NCBI GenBank assembly: GCA_003142095.1
Contig: PLON01000016.1
Location: 1 to 64,000, forward strand
Origin: Acidimicrobiaceae bacterium
Lineage (GTDB): Bacteria > Actinomycetota > Acidimicrobiia > Acidimicrobiales > RAAP-2
Direction of reading: 5' to 3'
Length of the DNA: 64,000 nt
Under the pieces are notes generated by a model. The model did not search any database, had not been told where the DNA came from, and saw only the letters and a list, made by a program, of their open reading frames with translations. Of this stretch, positions 1-9,129 are shown piece after piece (positions within the stretch are counted from its first letter, which is position 1; each line of letters opens with the position of its first letter). The translations under genes and the position numbers were made by a program.

Positions 1-651
1 TGGCTGCCGTCGCGCGCCCTCGGTCGTCGCGCGCCCTCGGTCGTGCAACGACGGCCGACCAGTGGACTCTGGCGCAGTTCGGTGGCTTGGTCGCTCACAA
101 TCTTCATGGGCCTGCAGTCTCTCGAGTTCTACGCACTCGTGACCTGGCTGCCCACAATCTTTCGCGACCGCGGCACGCCGAGCGAGACCGCCGGATTTCT
201 GCTCGCGCTGGTCAGCATTGTGGGAATGCTCGGTGCCTTTGTCGCACCGTGGATCGCCCACAAGATGACCGACCAACGTCTCGGGGTGGCGATCGGCGCC
301 GGGGCCCTGGCGCTGGGCATTGCCGGGCTACTCGTGGATCCCCACCACCTCGACGTCCTTTGGGCGGTGCTGTTGGGTTGGGGACAGGGTTCTTCAATCG
401 GTCTGGCTCTCATGATGATGGTCGTGCGAGCCTCGAGTCGTGACGAAGCGATGGCGCTTTCCGGCATGGTTCAAGGATTGGGTTACTTGATCGCGTCGGT
501 TGGTCCTGTGTTGATCGGTGGCCTCTTCGACTTCTCGCACGGCTGGTCGGTGCCGCTCATCGTGCTGCTGGTGCTCGTAGGTTTTCAGGCAATTGCTGGT
601 GATTACGCGGCTCGAGATCGCACTGTCGGTTCAGTGTTGGCGCAGGTCTGA
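1..651 (+). CDS. MFS transporter, CynX/NimT-like (C-terminal part, 5' end outside window)
   Basis: The reading frame is open from the first base, so the gene starts upstream of the window. About 217 residues are visible, with roughly six hydrophobic segments typical of the C-terminal half of a 12-helix major facilitator. Phrases such as FMGLQSLEFYALVTWLPTIF match the cyanate-transporter-like (CynX/NimT) branch, where this helix opens the second half. The cytoplasmic loop before it is overlaid by a 17-bp tandem duplication (10-43) that could have shifted the upstream frame. Substrate unknown. No partner gene is visible. Confidence 0.8.
   Translation, partial: WLPSRALGRRAPSVVQRRPTSGLWRSSVAWSLTIFMGLQSLEFYALVTWLPTIFRDRGTPSETAGFLLALVSIVGMLGAFVAPWIAHKMTDQRLGVAIGAGALALGIAGLLVDPHHLDVLWAVLLGWGQGSSIGLALMMMVVRASSRDEAMALSGMVQGLGYLIASVGPVLIGGLFDFSHGWSVPLIVLLVLVGFQAIAGDYAARDRTVGSVLAQV
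10..43. repeat. 17-bp perfect tandem duplication inside MFS gene
   Basis: The unit TCGCGCGCCCTCGGTCG occurs twice head to tail (10-26 and 27-43). Because 17 is not a multiple of three, gain or loss of one unit changes the frame of everything upstream relative to the downstream transporter half. Whether the present state is in frame with the missing N-terminal half cannot be decided from this window. Confidence 0.9.
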
Positions 652-908
652 TAGTAAACACCGGCGGTTAGCCATAGAGTTCAACCCCGCGGAACCGTCG
701 GGGGCGTACTTCGTGACTATGACCGGCCAGGTGCTTCTGACGCGCTGCGGCAAGAACTTCACACCGGTTCAGCTGCTTCGCAGTGGACCCAATTCAACAG
801 ATGTGAGACCGCGATTCAACAAGTTTTAGTCACTCGCAGATTGTTGGTGCAGGGGAGCCGAAACCACAGATGTGGTACCAAGCATTACCGTGATCGGGTC
901 TCCTCCAG

Positions 909-1424
909 CTACCAGACTGAGGCCCATCCGGTAACTTCGAGAATCTCTTTTGCGATCTCCACCGGACTTCGACCATCGGTCTGGACCGCGACCGTTCGTC
1001 TCGTCCTTTGTTCGCGCAACGCCTTCGCCTGCGCCAACGTTCGCTTCGTCTGTTCCTCTCGACCAGAGCCAATCTCGCGTGCTTCGACTCGTTGCCTTAG
1101 CGTTTCGTCTGAGGCATGAAGACGAACGATCGTATAGTCAGCATTTCCGATTGACGCGCTTATCCACGCGAGATCGGCGTCCAGATCGAGCATGACGCCA
1201 CTGAGAATCAGACGTGAGTGTCCCAGCGCGGCAAAGCTCTCCCAGAGTGCTGCGAGATTTCTGCAGCTCAGCGCAACCAGCTCCGACAGCGATTCCGGTT
1301 GGGGATAAACGCGATCCAGTTCGTCGGTATCGATCATGGCGTGTGGCACATCAGCGATCTGGAGTTGGCTTCCGATCTCCCATGCGACTGTGCTCTTGCC
1401 AACGCCGGCAACTCCACATATCAC
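909..1424 (-). CDS. P-loop ATPase / small-molecule kinase-like protein
   Basis: A 171-residue protein with a Walker A motif GVAGVGKST at residues 4-12, the usual N-terminal position in small nucleotide/sugar kinases and AAA_33-type ATPases. An acidic DTDELDRV segment near residue 32 fits the acceptor-binding region of shikimate/gluconate-kinase-like folds, and an arginine-rich stretch (LRQRVEAREIGSGREEQ) resembles their lid. The GTG at 1424 leaves only three residues before the P-loop. The frame stays open upstream (hydrophobic CDVLV), so the true start may be slightly farther out. Substrate not assignable. It appears monocistronic. Confidence 0.65.
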   Translation of the reverse strand: MICGVAGVGKSTVAWEIGSQLQIADVPHAMIDTDELDRVYPQPESLSELVALSCRNLAALWESFAALGHSRLILSGVMLDLDADLAWISASIGNADYTIVRLHASDETLRQRVEAREIGSGREEQTKRTLAQAKALREQRTRRTVAVQTDGRSPVEIAKEILEVTGWASVW

Positions 1425-1871
1425 GAGGACGTCACACGAAGGAGAGGATACGACAGCACAAGATTGGCGAAATATCGATCCGGAGAACTGCCAACGTCGC
1501 TCGACGTCGGTTGATCCGCGTCAGTGACCCGAAGCATCAGGTTTGCAACCTCGCACTGGCGGCTGGGTTGAGTAGTGCAGGTCGTGTCGCGTGAGCCGAC
1601 TTCAACAATCTGCGACTGGAGATTCAGGGCAGGTCACGAGGAGCCCGCGGTCGAACAGCGAGGCGATTTCCGAAGCGCTTGGTCGGCTTGTTGACAACGA
1701 GGTCGGACCCGCTCTGAACCTCCCTCGAGCCGACATGTCATCAGTATTGATGTGTAAGCCTTCGACAGCGGATTGAGAGCGCGCCGACCGCGACCCCATC
1801 GAACGCATCACCTGAGCACTCCCGTTGATTTTGCCCGGACGTCCCAATCGACGAGCTCTGCGACCACCGCG
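1425..1871. other. Gene-poor interval with one copy of a dispersed direct repeat
   Basis: About 450 bp with no convincing coding sequence. Short open frames exist on both strands, but they lack ribosome-binding sites and family resemblance. The only structured element is the first copy of the 41-bp repeat (1527-1567), followed by a degenerate second block near 1587-1606. Confidence 0.5.
1527..1567 (+). repeat. 41-bp direct repeat, copy 1
   Basis: It begins ACCCGAAGC and ends CACTGGCGGCTGGG. It matches the copy at 2192-2232 at 39 of 41 positions, in the same orientation. A looser match (GCGTGA-CCGAC-T-AAC) follows both copies, suggesting a longer, partly decayed element. It is not a tRNA end as far as I can tell. 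Confidence 0.85.
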
Positions 1872-2057
1872 CTACCGGCTGGAGCCGACCGCCAAGATCC
1901 GGCGGAGTAGGTATAAGTCAAGGACCAGGGGGACGATAAATACCAGACCCCACCAGTACCCCGTGGCGCAAAGCACAATGACGATGACGGCGATCCAAAC
2001 TGCCAGCAGCAGCCGTATCACCAGCGATGACTTCCGGTGCCGCAGATCCCAGTTCAT
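1872..2057 (-). CDS. Small two-helix membrane protein (61 aa), unknown function
   Basis: Start chosen at the ATG at 2057 because AGGAGG lies four bases upstream; a longer open frame to 2123 has no such signal. The product begins with a short basic segment (MNWDLRHRK) and then has two hydrophobic helices, roughly residues 10-32 and 35-52, ending in a basic tail (LRRILAV). Short Phospholipase_D-nuclease-like or phage-shock-type membrane proteins look similar, but no family is secure. The gene sits exactly between the two copies of the 41-bp direct repeat. Confidence 0.65.
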   Translation of the reverse strand: MNWDLRHRKSSLVIRLLLAVWIAVIVIVLCATGYWWGLVFIVPLVLDLYLLRRILAVGSSR

Positions 2058-2542
2058 TGTTCCTCCTGCGCTACTCCAACTGGCCTCTGGCATCCCCCAC
2101 GGAGACCCGAGGTGCTTGGACACGGGACCAATGAAGGCGATAGGCGCCTGTCCGATTCACGCATACTTTACCATTGTCATTTTTATGTACAACCCGAAGC
2201 GACAGGTTTGCAACCTCGCACTGGCGGCTGGGCGCGTGGGTTCTATTGCGTGACCCGACGTGAACCCGCACGCTGAACGTCTGCACAGAATTTAAAAATC
2301 CCACATTTCATCCCGCAGACCAATCCGACACCACCGGACAAGTTTTCTTTGATTCTCGGATGATTCCGACCCCACCGGACGAATCCGAACAGACGCATCC
2401 CTCTTTTAATCCCAAGATGCCGGGATCGAGAACCGGGCGGCCCAATGATAGAAACTGATTGTTCACGCTCGTGGTTCCCAACGGTCGCGCGACTAACGCA
2501 CTGGAATGGAAATTCGACGGATGAAATCGCTTTTGTAGACGC
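2058..2542. other. Intergenic interval carrying repeat copy 2
   Basis: No convincing gene. It holds the second 41-bp repeat (2192-2232) and a short direct repeat TCCGAC-CCACCGGAC at 2324-2339 and 2365-2380 (15 of 16 identical). Open frames on the minus strand here run into hycE in another frame and are not credible. Confidence 0.5.
2192..2232 (+). repeat. 41-bp direct repeat, copy 2
   Basis: Same orientation as 1527-1567, two mismatches, 665 bp apart. Together the copies bracket the 61-residue membrane protein gene. Confidence 0.85.
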
Positions 2543-2566
2543 AAAACTGCGCGCCATCATGCGCGC
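2543..2566 (-). terminator. Rho-independent terminator of the hyc-like operon
   Basis: On the minus strand a perfect GCGCGC stem with loop ATGATG is followed after two bases by TTTT. It lies 8 bp beyond the stop codon of hycE, the last gene of the operon, which supports the call. The U-tract is short. Confidence 0.6.
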
Positions 2567-2573
2567 CGCTTCG

Positions 2574-4055
2574 TCAGAGGTCGTTTCCGGCGTATGAAAG
2601 ATTGAAGCTCTTGTTGATGAGAGGAAAGTCGGGCACGATGGTGTCAGCCAGCGATGTCGCAAGAGCAGGCCAATTGAAAAACGAAGGGTCAGCGATGCAA
2701 CAGCGCGCCACGACACCCGCCACATCGAGCTCTACTCGATGGACAATCGAGCCCCGCCACCCTTCGACGATCCCGAGTCCCGACGCAGACCCGGGCTGCG
2801 AGAGAGCCTCGGAGCTCTCGAGGCGTGGCGAGAGACCGACGTGCCCACGTATGAGCTCGAGAGAGTTCCTCATTTCGTCGGAACGTTGCGTGAATCGCGC
2901 GAGGACGTCACCCTGTGACTGAGTAATCAGTCGAAACGCTGACCCGCCCGACACGAAGGGTTGAGAGTGCCTCGCATCAACCCGTTGGCCCGACGCACGC
3001 GCCACGACACCAAGCGTTCCAATGGCCTCGGCATCGTCCGCCAACAGTACTGCCGTTCCTTCGAAGCGATCGAAGACCGTACTGTTGGAAGAGATGAACT
3101 CCATCAATTGACTCAGCTCACTCGCGACGTTGTCAAGTTCTGCGGACGTCGGAAGGCGTCGAACCGAGGTGAGTCCCGGAAGAATCGATCCACGTAGCAG
3201 ACGGTGTCCCGTGACTGACTCGTTGAGGCGGAGCAGTTGTTCTCGAATCACCATTGCCCGCGCGTGCGCCACGCCAAAACCAACGTCGCTGCACATAGCG
3301 CCGATGTCTCCCACGTGATTGTAGATCCGCTCCAACTCGAGGAGTATGGAGCGGATCACACGAGCGTCGTGTGAAACGTCGATTCCTTGCGCCTCTTCGA
3401 CGGCCATGCAGTAGGCGAGACCGTGACCGACGGCGGTGTCGCCCGAGATACGCTCGGCAATCTGTAGTCCCTCATTAATGTTTACGCCCTGGAACATTCG
3501 CTCAATACCACGGTGCAAGAACCAAAGTCGCGCGGTCATTTTGAGTATCGTCTCGCCCACGACCGAGAAGCGGAAGTGTCCTGGCTCAATGAGTCCGGCG
3601 TGCACCGGGCCTACGGGTATCTCGTAGACCCCGGTGCCCCGCACCTCAATGAAGGGATACGGTACGCCCTCGTGAGCCATGGCGGGAGTCGGTCCCGCGT
3701 CGTGGCGCATTGGATACCAGTGCTCGGGCCAGTGAGAGTGTCGAACGAGAGGTCGAAGAAAGGGATGTCCTTCGGGGATAACGCCAAAGGTGTCGTGCAT
3801 CTGTCGCTCGAAGCGGCTCGCGGGAAATGAAAGGTCGCTAAGCGTGGGCACCCGGGGATCATTCGGGTTAAGTCGGACCGTGAGTTCGAGACGATGATCC
3901 GGAGGACCGCTGGTAAAAACATAGACCACGCGAAGACTCTCGCCGTCGTCGTGGGCCGCTATCAACGCCAATCGATAGCCACTCTCCAGTGTCTGCTTCG
4001 CGGTGGCGTGCAGCGCAGAAGCCGGAAGCTCGAGGGTCTTACGACGACCGGTCAC
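2574..4055 (-). CDS. hycE: Hydrogenase-like large subunit (HycE/Rv0087-like) without Ni ligands
   Basis: About 493 residues. The N-terminal ~150 residues are a complex I 30-kDa (NuoC) domain with signature RFERQMHDTFGV (residues ~83-94), and the rest is a 49-kDa/NiFe large-subunit domain, the fusion seen in HycE/HyfG. The first Ni-binding motif, normally CGxC, reads ERISGDTAVGH (from ~201). The C-terminal motif, normally DPCxxC, reads DPSFFNWP (from ~456). All four cysteine ligands are therefore absent, so it cannot be a NiFe hydrogenase. The GTG at 4055 was chosen because it overlaps the hycQ stop as GTGA and gives a length close to Rv0087. Last gene of the operon, followed by a terminator. 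Confidence 0.9.
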   Translation of the reverse strand: MTGRRKTLELPASALHATAKQTLESGYRLALIAAHDDGESLRVVYVFTSGPPDHRLELTVRLNPNDPRVPTLSDLSFPASRFERQMHDTFGVIPEGHPFLRPLVRHSHWPEHWYPMRHDAGPTPAMAHEGVPYPFIEVRGTGVYEIPVGPVHAGLIEPGHFRFSVVGETILKMTARLWFLHRGIERMFQGVNINEGLQIAERISGDTAVGHGLAYCMAVEEAQGIDVSHDARVIRSILLELERIYNHVGDIGAMCSDVGFGVAHARAMVIREQLLRLNESVTGHRLLRGSILPGLTSVRRLPTSAELDNVASELSQLMEFISSNSTVFDRFEGTAVLLADDAEAIGTLGVVARASGQRVDARHSQPFVSGGSAFRLITQSQGDVLARFTQRSDEMRNSLELIRGHVGLSPRLESSEALSQPGSASGLGIVEGWRGSIVHRVELDVAGVVARCCIADPSFFNWPALATSLADTIVPDFPLINKSFNLSYAGNDL

Positions 4056-5515
4056 GGCGCCACCACGTGTGCCGCCGCATGCAGGAGCGACAGTAGAGGC
4101 CACGCCGACACGCCGATAAAGGCGCACACGACCAGTGCCGTGACGAGCGGAACGACGACCGAACGAGCGCTCAGCGGTACAGCAACCGACGAATCACCCC
4201 CCAACAACAGATGACGCGCGTGGTTGGTCATCGAGACGAAGATCACGGAGAGACAGACGAGCGAGATGGCCACGACCCACCACAGTCCGACGTTAACTTC
4301 GGCGCGTGCCATCGTGAACTCACTAACGAAAAGGCTGAAGGGAGGAAAACCGAGCAGCGCGAGGAGCCCACACCCAAAGATTCCGCCGACTACCGGACGA
4401 CGCGCTAACAGCCCTTTGACTTTGGCGATCTCGGTCGTTCCCTCGGCGTGAGCGATCTCACCCGAAGAGATAAAGAGGGTCGACTTGGTGAGACCGTGTC
4501 CGAGCATGTGCAGAAGCACCGCCGCGATCGCGAGTGAACTACCGGCCGCGGCACCAAGGGCCAGGAGCCCCATGTGTTCGACACTGGAGTACGCGAGCAT
4601 TCGTTTGTAGTCGCGCTGAGCGATCAGCAGGACCGCGGCCACCAACAACGACAACAGTCCCACAACGATGAAGAGCGTTCGAGGAAAGGCCGGGCCGAGC
4701 GCGGCGTCGGCGATCGCCTTGAATCGTAAGAGAGCGTAGAAGGCCACGGTCAAAAGAACGCCCGACATGAGAGCCGACACCGGCGCGGGGGCCTGACTGT
4801 GAGCGTCGGCGAGCCAACTGTGCGTCGGGGCTAGTCCCACCTTGGTGCCATAACCGAGGACCAGCAGCGTTATGGCGAGACGCATGACCCCGTGGTTGAG
4901 GTGCGGCGCGATCGCCATCAGCGACGTCCAGTTGAGCGACACCGCGCCAGGCGTGTCAACGCCCGAGTGAAGGGCGGCGAAGTAGACCAGCACGGTGCCC
5001 AGAAAGGCCAGCGCGATGCCGACTGAGCAGAGAATGACGTACTTCCACGACGCCTCGATGGCCTTCTTCGTTCGATTGTGACTGACGAGAAAGGTGGTCG
5101 CGATGGTCGTCGCTTCAACGGCCACCCAGAGCACGCCGAGGTTCGCCGCGAGTACCGCAGTGAGCATGCACGTGATGAAGACCTGCATCAGGACGACGTA
5201 ATAACTCGCGTGCCGAGGGATCGTCGTTCCCTCGGCAATCTCTTGGCTCATGACTCGAGGGGTCTGCAGCGTCGCGAGTAGCGAAACGGTGCCAATGACG
5301 ACCACCATGAACGAGCTGAGCGCGTCCGCATGAAGGGTTCCGTGCAGGGCCGACACCGGACCGTGCGAGGACGTCGTGATACAGAGAGCGATCCCAATTC
5401 CGAGCACGCCCGCCGACGAGAGGGCACTCCCCCAGCCAATCCATCGCCGCCACGGAACGACGAGTGAGACGACCCCCATCAAAAGAGGAATCACGAGAGC
5501 GAGCAGACTCAGCAT
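4052..5515 (-). CDS. hycQ: Antiporter-like membrane subunit (HycQ/HyfF-like, Rv0086 type)
   Basis: 487 residues, almost entirely hydrophobic, with about 13-14 predicted helices. It belongs to the proton-conducting membrane transporter family (NuoL/M/N, MrpD, HyfF). Typical features are a charged break in helix 5 (WVAVEATTIATTF), the conserved lysine/histidine helices around KVGLAPTHSWLADAHSQAPAPVSALMS (listed here only as a region, residues ~225-255) and RDYKRMLAYSSVEHMG (~305-320). The start ATG overlaps the hycP stop (TGATG) and its end overlaps hycE, so the subunits are translationally coupled. Role inferred: ion translocation driven by the peripheral arm. Confidence 0.9.
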   Translation of the reverse strand: MLSLLALVIPLLMGVVSLVVPWRRWIGWGSALSSAGVLGIGIALCITTSSHGPVSALHGTLHADALSSFMVVVIGTVSLLATLQTPRVMSQEIAEGTTIPRHASYYVVLMQVFITCMLTAVLAANLGVLWVAVEATTIATTFLVSHNRTKKAIEASWKYVILCSVGIALAFLGTVLVYFAALHSGVDTPGAVSLNWTSLMAIAPHLNHGVMRLAITLLVLGYGTKVGLAPTHSWLADAHSQAPAPVSALMSGVLLTVAFYALLRFKAIADAALGPAFPRTLFIVVGLLSLLVAAVLLIAQRDYKRMLAYSSVEHMGLLALGAAAGSSLAIAAVLLHMLGHGLTKSTLFISSGEIAHAEGTTEIAKVKGLLARRPVVGGIFGCGLLALLGFPPFSLFVSEFTMARAEVNVGLWWVVAISLVCLSVIFVSMTNHARHLLLGGDSSVAVPLSARSVVVPLVTALVVCAFIGVSAWPLLSLLHAAAHVVAP

Positions 5516-6174
5516 CAGTCGTGGAGCTCTCTCATCTGGTCTAGATCGAATGATCCATGGCGGGCTCCCGCGTTGACGACGAGCACCTGAAGAACAACGA
5601 CCACGAGCAGAACGTCGAGGGTCGAACCGAGTTCCACGATCAGCGGCACGCCAGCGGTCAGGAGGAAAGTGACGAGCCCGATGCCGTTATCGACCAGTAA
5701 GAGTCCCACGATCTGTGAGACGGACCGGCGCCTGGTCACCAACATGAAGTAGCCCACTAACACCGTCGCCACGCCAACGGGCACCAGACGCGACGCGGCG
5801 GAAGGAGCGAGTGCGGTGAGTTTGGAACTTACGACGTAGGAGACGACGATGAGGAACGCGGCTGAGACGAGTGAAGCTGGCACGTTGATGAGCGGCGCCG
5901 TCTCACGACTTCTCGGGTCGAGACGGATCACCCGACGAAGCAGCCAGGGCACCAGTGCTCCCTTCACGGCAAGAACAAGTGCTGCCGTTATCGCCAGACC
6001 GAGATCGCGTTCGTGCCAGGCCAACACGCCAGCCACTGAAGCGAGCGCTACTCCTTGGAGACGCAACATGGTGACGATGGTGCGAACCTGGCGTCGCCAG
6101 AGGGTCATCACGGCGCACACGAGAACTGCTCCCGTGGTGAGCTCGAGCGCTCCGACGTAGAACGACGTACTCAT
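5515..6174 (-). CDS. hycP: Membrane subunit HycP/HyfE-like (Rv0085 type)
   Basis: 219 residues with six or seven hydrophobic helices, corresponding to HyfE, which is NuoK-like. The longer open frame to 7176 is an out-of-frame read across hycD. The real start is the ATG at 6174, which overlaps the hycD stop as ATGA and yields the length of M. tuberculosis HycP. The helix pair near residues 150-200 (VGLLLVDNGIGLVTFLL) carries the acidic residue expected in NuoK-type proton pathways. Confidence 0.88.
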   Translation of the reverse strand: MSTSFYVGALELTTGAVLVCAVMTLWRRQVRTIVTMLRLQGVALASVAGVLAWHERDLGLAITAALVLAVKGALVPWLLRRVIRLDPRSRETAPLINVPASLVSAAFLIVVSYVVSSKLTALAPSAASRLVPVGVATVLVGYFMLVTRRRSVSQIVGLLLVDNGIGLVTFLLTAGVPLIVELGSTLDVLLVVVVLQVLVVNAGARHGSFDLDQMRELHD

Positions 6175-7136
6175 CGCGTAGCCAGTTGCGTTATGACGGC
6201 GAGCACCGCGAGCACGAAGCCGCCCGCGAGAAGTTCGGGCACTCGAAAGAGGCGCAACTTGGCGCTGTGCACTTCGATGAGTGAAACGGCGACGGCGAGA
6301 AGTGACGTCTTTAGCGCTAAGAACACGACGGCGGCGAGCAGTCCAAGAATCGAGCTTCCGGTGGCGACGCCCCAAGGAACGAAGAGGTTCATGAGCAGAG
6401 CAAAGAGCAGCCCGAGTCGCATGGCGGCTCCCAGCGTGACGAGCCCTAGATCGGATCCGGCATATTCGAGGGTCATGGCCTCGTGAATCATCGTGAGTTC
6501 GAGGTGGGTATTTGGGTTGTCGACTGGAAGCCGTCCGGTCTCGGCGATGACCACGATCACGATTGCCACGAGCGCCAAGAGTCTCGTGGGCGTCGAAGTC
6601 CACACCGGATGAGTGATGGTGGCGGCGACGATCGCGGGGAGGTTCGACGTTCGAGCCTGAATGGACAGAGCAATGACCGCAACGAGGAGCGCGGGCTCGG
6701 CGAGCGCGCCAATAGTGATGGCTCGGCTCGATCCCATTCCCCCAAAAGCGGTGCCGGTGTCGAGGCCCGCCAAGGCCATGGCGATAGAGCCCGTCAACAA
6801 GAGATAGACGATCACAAAGAGATCGGAGCTGGCACTCAGGAGAGGGTGCGTCGTCACCAACGGCGATATCGCCACGGCCAGCGTGGTGGAACCCAGCACG
6901 ACGAGTGGCGCAACGGCCAGCACCGCGCTCGAATGATGAGCGCGCAGACCCTCCTTCCCCATGAGCTTTCGCAGATCTCGAAGCGGCTGATGGATCGGCG
7001 CGCCCACCCGTCCTTCCGCGCGGGCTCGAACCTTGGCCATCAGTCCCATCAGCAGCGGACCACCAAGGACGATGAGGGCGACTTGAAGAATCGACGCGAT
7101 GATCGCGTAGCCGAGAGGTGGGCCGTCGGGCGTCAC
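6171..7136 (-). CDS. hycD: Membrane subunit HycD/HyfC-like (NuoH homologue, Rv0084 type)
   Basis: 321 residues, about eight helices. This is the NuoH/HyfC family that anchors the peripheral arm to the membrane. Recognisable pieces are the N-terminal KVRARAEGRVGAPIHQPLRD loop (residues ~35-54), the acidic loop ETGRLPVDNPNTHLELTMIH (~200-220) and EYAGSD just after it, all typical of the quinone- or Ech-type H subunit. GTG start at 7136 overlaps the upstream stop as GTGA; the 3' end overlaps hycP. Confidence 0.92.
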   Translation of the reverse strand: MTPDGPPLGYAIIASILQVALIVLGGPLLMGLMAKVRARAEGRVGAPIHQPLRDLRKLMGKEGLRAHHSSAVLAVAPLVVLGSTTLAVAISPLVTTHPLLSASSDLFVIVYLLLTGSIAMALAGLDTGTAFGGMGSSRAITIGALAEPALLVAVIALSIQARTSNLPAIVAATITHPVWTSTPTRLLALVAIVIVVIAETGRLPVDNPNTHLELTMIHEAMTLEYAGSDLGLVTLGAAMRLGLLFALLMNLFVPWGVATGSSILGLLAAVVFLALKTSLLAVAVSLIEVHSAKLRLFRVPELLAGGFVLAVLAVITQLATR

Positions 7137-9127
7137 GCCAGCACCACCAAAACGATGAGGAGCGCAACGAAGCCAAACGCCAGGTAGCGGTGAACGCTTC
7201 CGTTTTGAAGACGCCGGGCAGCTAGTCCGACGCGCGTGAAAGTGCGGATCACCGGTTGGTACGCGAGGCGCTCGACGGCGTCGTCGACACGACTCTCGTA
7301 GGAGAGTGACTGCTCGTAGTAGTGCGATTCGACGGCGTGGGTGACTTCCACGTCAATCTCTGGACGCAGAACGTCAGCGAACACACGTTGGAGTGGCTCG
7401 GCGTACGAGGTCGCCGTGTACTGCATGCGTGCCGTGGGCCGGTCGCCTCCCCCACGCCAGGCCTCTACCTTTCGCGCGGGACGGCGAAGCAGCGATTTAA
7501 CTCCCGAGATAAGTGCGACGATCATCAAGAAGCCCGCCAACAGCAACATTGGCTCGATCGCGCCGCGAACGTGATCGAGCGTGAGCCCGATTCCGTTTTC
7601 GACCGAACGAGAGACGACGCTCGCGGAGCCCACGTCCGCGGCGCGGCTCACGAGGGGAATCACCAAGCCGGGCGCCACGCCAAGGGCGACGCACGGAATA
7701 CACAAAATTCCCATACCGAATTGCATTGCGCGCGGAACTTCGTGAGCCGACGCCGCGCCAGTGGATCGAGCCTGACCCAGAAACCCAATGCCGATGGCTT
7801 TCACGAACGTAACGGCCGTCAAGCCACCGGTCAGCGCCAGCGCAACGACGCCCACCAAGAGCACGATCAAAGTCGGTGAACTCTTATCGACGAAGCCGTG
7901 GAGTAGTCCTTGCAGCAAGAGCCACTCACTGGTGAATCCACTGAACGCCGGCACGGCGACGATCGACAGGGCACCGACTCCGAAAAGGGCCGTCGTTATC
8001 GGGATTCGACGAATCAGTCCACCGAGCTGATCGAGACTTCGAGAGCCCGTCGCGCGTTCTACGGCACCCGCACCGAGGAAGAGACAGCCCTTAAAGGACG
8101 CGTGCGAGACGACAAGGAGCAAGGCGCCGATCAAGGCAAGATGAGCGTCCCCTGGGTGACCGGTCGCGGCGAGAGCTCCGGAACATCCAACACCGATCAG
8201 AACGAGCCCGAGGATGTCGATCGTGGAGTAGGCCAGCAGTCGCTTGAGATCAACGCTCGTCACCGCGTGCAGCGCGCCGAAGAGTGCGGACACGACGCCG
8301 AGCGCGACAACAACGACCCACCACCAGAGCGTGCCGCCCGCCAACAAATCGTCGCCGACTCTCACGATGCCGTACACACCCATGGCGACCATCGCGCTCG
8401 ACATCAGCGCCGACACATGGCTCGGCGCCTCGGGATGAGCCTTGGGCAGCCACACGTGAAACGGTACGGCGCCCGCCTTCGACGCGAAGCCGATCAAGGT
8501 GAGAACGAAGGCAAACGACCGCAACGTCGGCGACATCGCGGAGGCGTGCGCTCTGATGTCACCGAACGTTTGACCACTCTTCAGTGACAACAGAAGAAGT
8601 CCGAGAAGTATTGACGCCGCCCCGAGTTGGGTCATTGCCCCGTACCACTGGGCGGCCGAGCGCGCTTCAACGTGTCGACGCTGTTCGACCATGATCAGCA
8701 ACATCGAACTCAGTGCCATGAATTCCCATGAGAACATCAAGGTGACGACACTCGACGCGGCTGGCACGGACAACAGCGACATCAAAAACAACAGCAGCAG
8801 GCTGAGTGCCGTACGAGAACGAAGTTCGCTCTTCGCGTAACCCACGTAGTAAACGAGCGTCGCGATACCTACGAAGGACGTCATCGCCACGAACAGCGCT
8901 CCGAGAGGGTCGAGCGTAAGGCTCACTCCGTTCAACGGTAGAAGGAGTGATGAATGGAACGACGCCGCGCGTCCGCTGATCAACACGTGAGACGCCGCGA
9001 CAAATGTCAGGAGACACCCCAACGACCCGCTCAGTGATGCGACAACGACTCGACGTTCGATCGAGAGGACCATTGCCGCGACGAGACCGAGGACACAGCA
9101 GCCCAGACCGGCCAGGAAGAGCACCAC
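7133..9127 (-). CDS. Large antiporter-like membrane subunit (HyfB/Rv0083-like)
   Basis: About 664 residues, strongly hydrophobic, NuoL/HyfB family, with two motif clusters: LMFSWEFMALSSMLLI (helix 5 region, ~130-145) and KAGAVPFHVWLPKAHPEAPS (helices 7-8). A C-terminal region (YTATSYAEPLQRVFADVLRP and beyond) matches the extended tail of HyfB. GTG at 9127, three bases after the preceding stop, is the preferred start. An upstream ATG at 9187 would give 20 more residues but overlaps the neighbour. Probably the largest ion-translocating subunit of the complex. Confidence 0.85.
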   Translation of the reverse strand: MVLFLAGLGCCVLGLVAAMVLSIERRVVVASLSGSLGCLLTFVAASHVLISGRAASFHSSLLLPLNGVSLTLDPLGALFVAMTSFVGIATLVYYVGYAKSELRSRTALSLLLLFLMSLLSVPAASSVVTLMFSWEFMALSSMLLIMVEQRRHVEARSAAQWYGAMTQLGAASILLGLLLLSLKSGQTFGDIRAHASAMSPTLRSFAFVLTLIGFASKAGAVPFHVWLPKAHPEAPSHVSALMSSAMVAMGVYGIVRVGDDLLAGGTLWWWVVVVALGVVSALFGALHAVTSVDLKRLLAYSTIDILGLVLIGVGCSGALAATGHPGDAHLALIGALLLVVSHASFKGCLFLGAGAVERATGSRSLDQLGGLIRRIPITTALFGVGALSIVAVPAFSGFTSEWLLLQGLLHGFVDKSSPTLIVLLVGVVALALTGGLTAVTFVKAIGIGFLGQARSTGAASAHEVPRAMQFGMGILCIPCVALGVAPGLVIPLVSRAADVGSASVVSRSVENGIGLTLDHVRGAIEPMLLLAGFLMIVALISGVKSLLRRPARKVEAWRGGGDRPTARMQYTATSYAEPLQRVFADVLRPEIDVEVTHAVESHYYEQSLSYESRVDDAVERLAYQPVIRTFTRVGLAARRLQNGSVHRYLAFGFVALLIVLVVLA

Positions 9128-9129
9128 GA

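Noticed and set aside
2243-2725. 160-codon minus-strand open frame
   Set aside because: Overlaps hycE in another frame, crosses the terminator hairpin and contains a non-coding repeat copy.
6175-7176. Long minus-strand open frame extending hycP to 553 codons
   Set aside because: This part is out of frame with the real hycD coding sequence and is Arg/Ser-rich nonsense. hycP starts at the ATGA overlap at 6174.
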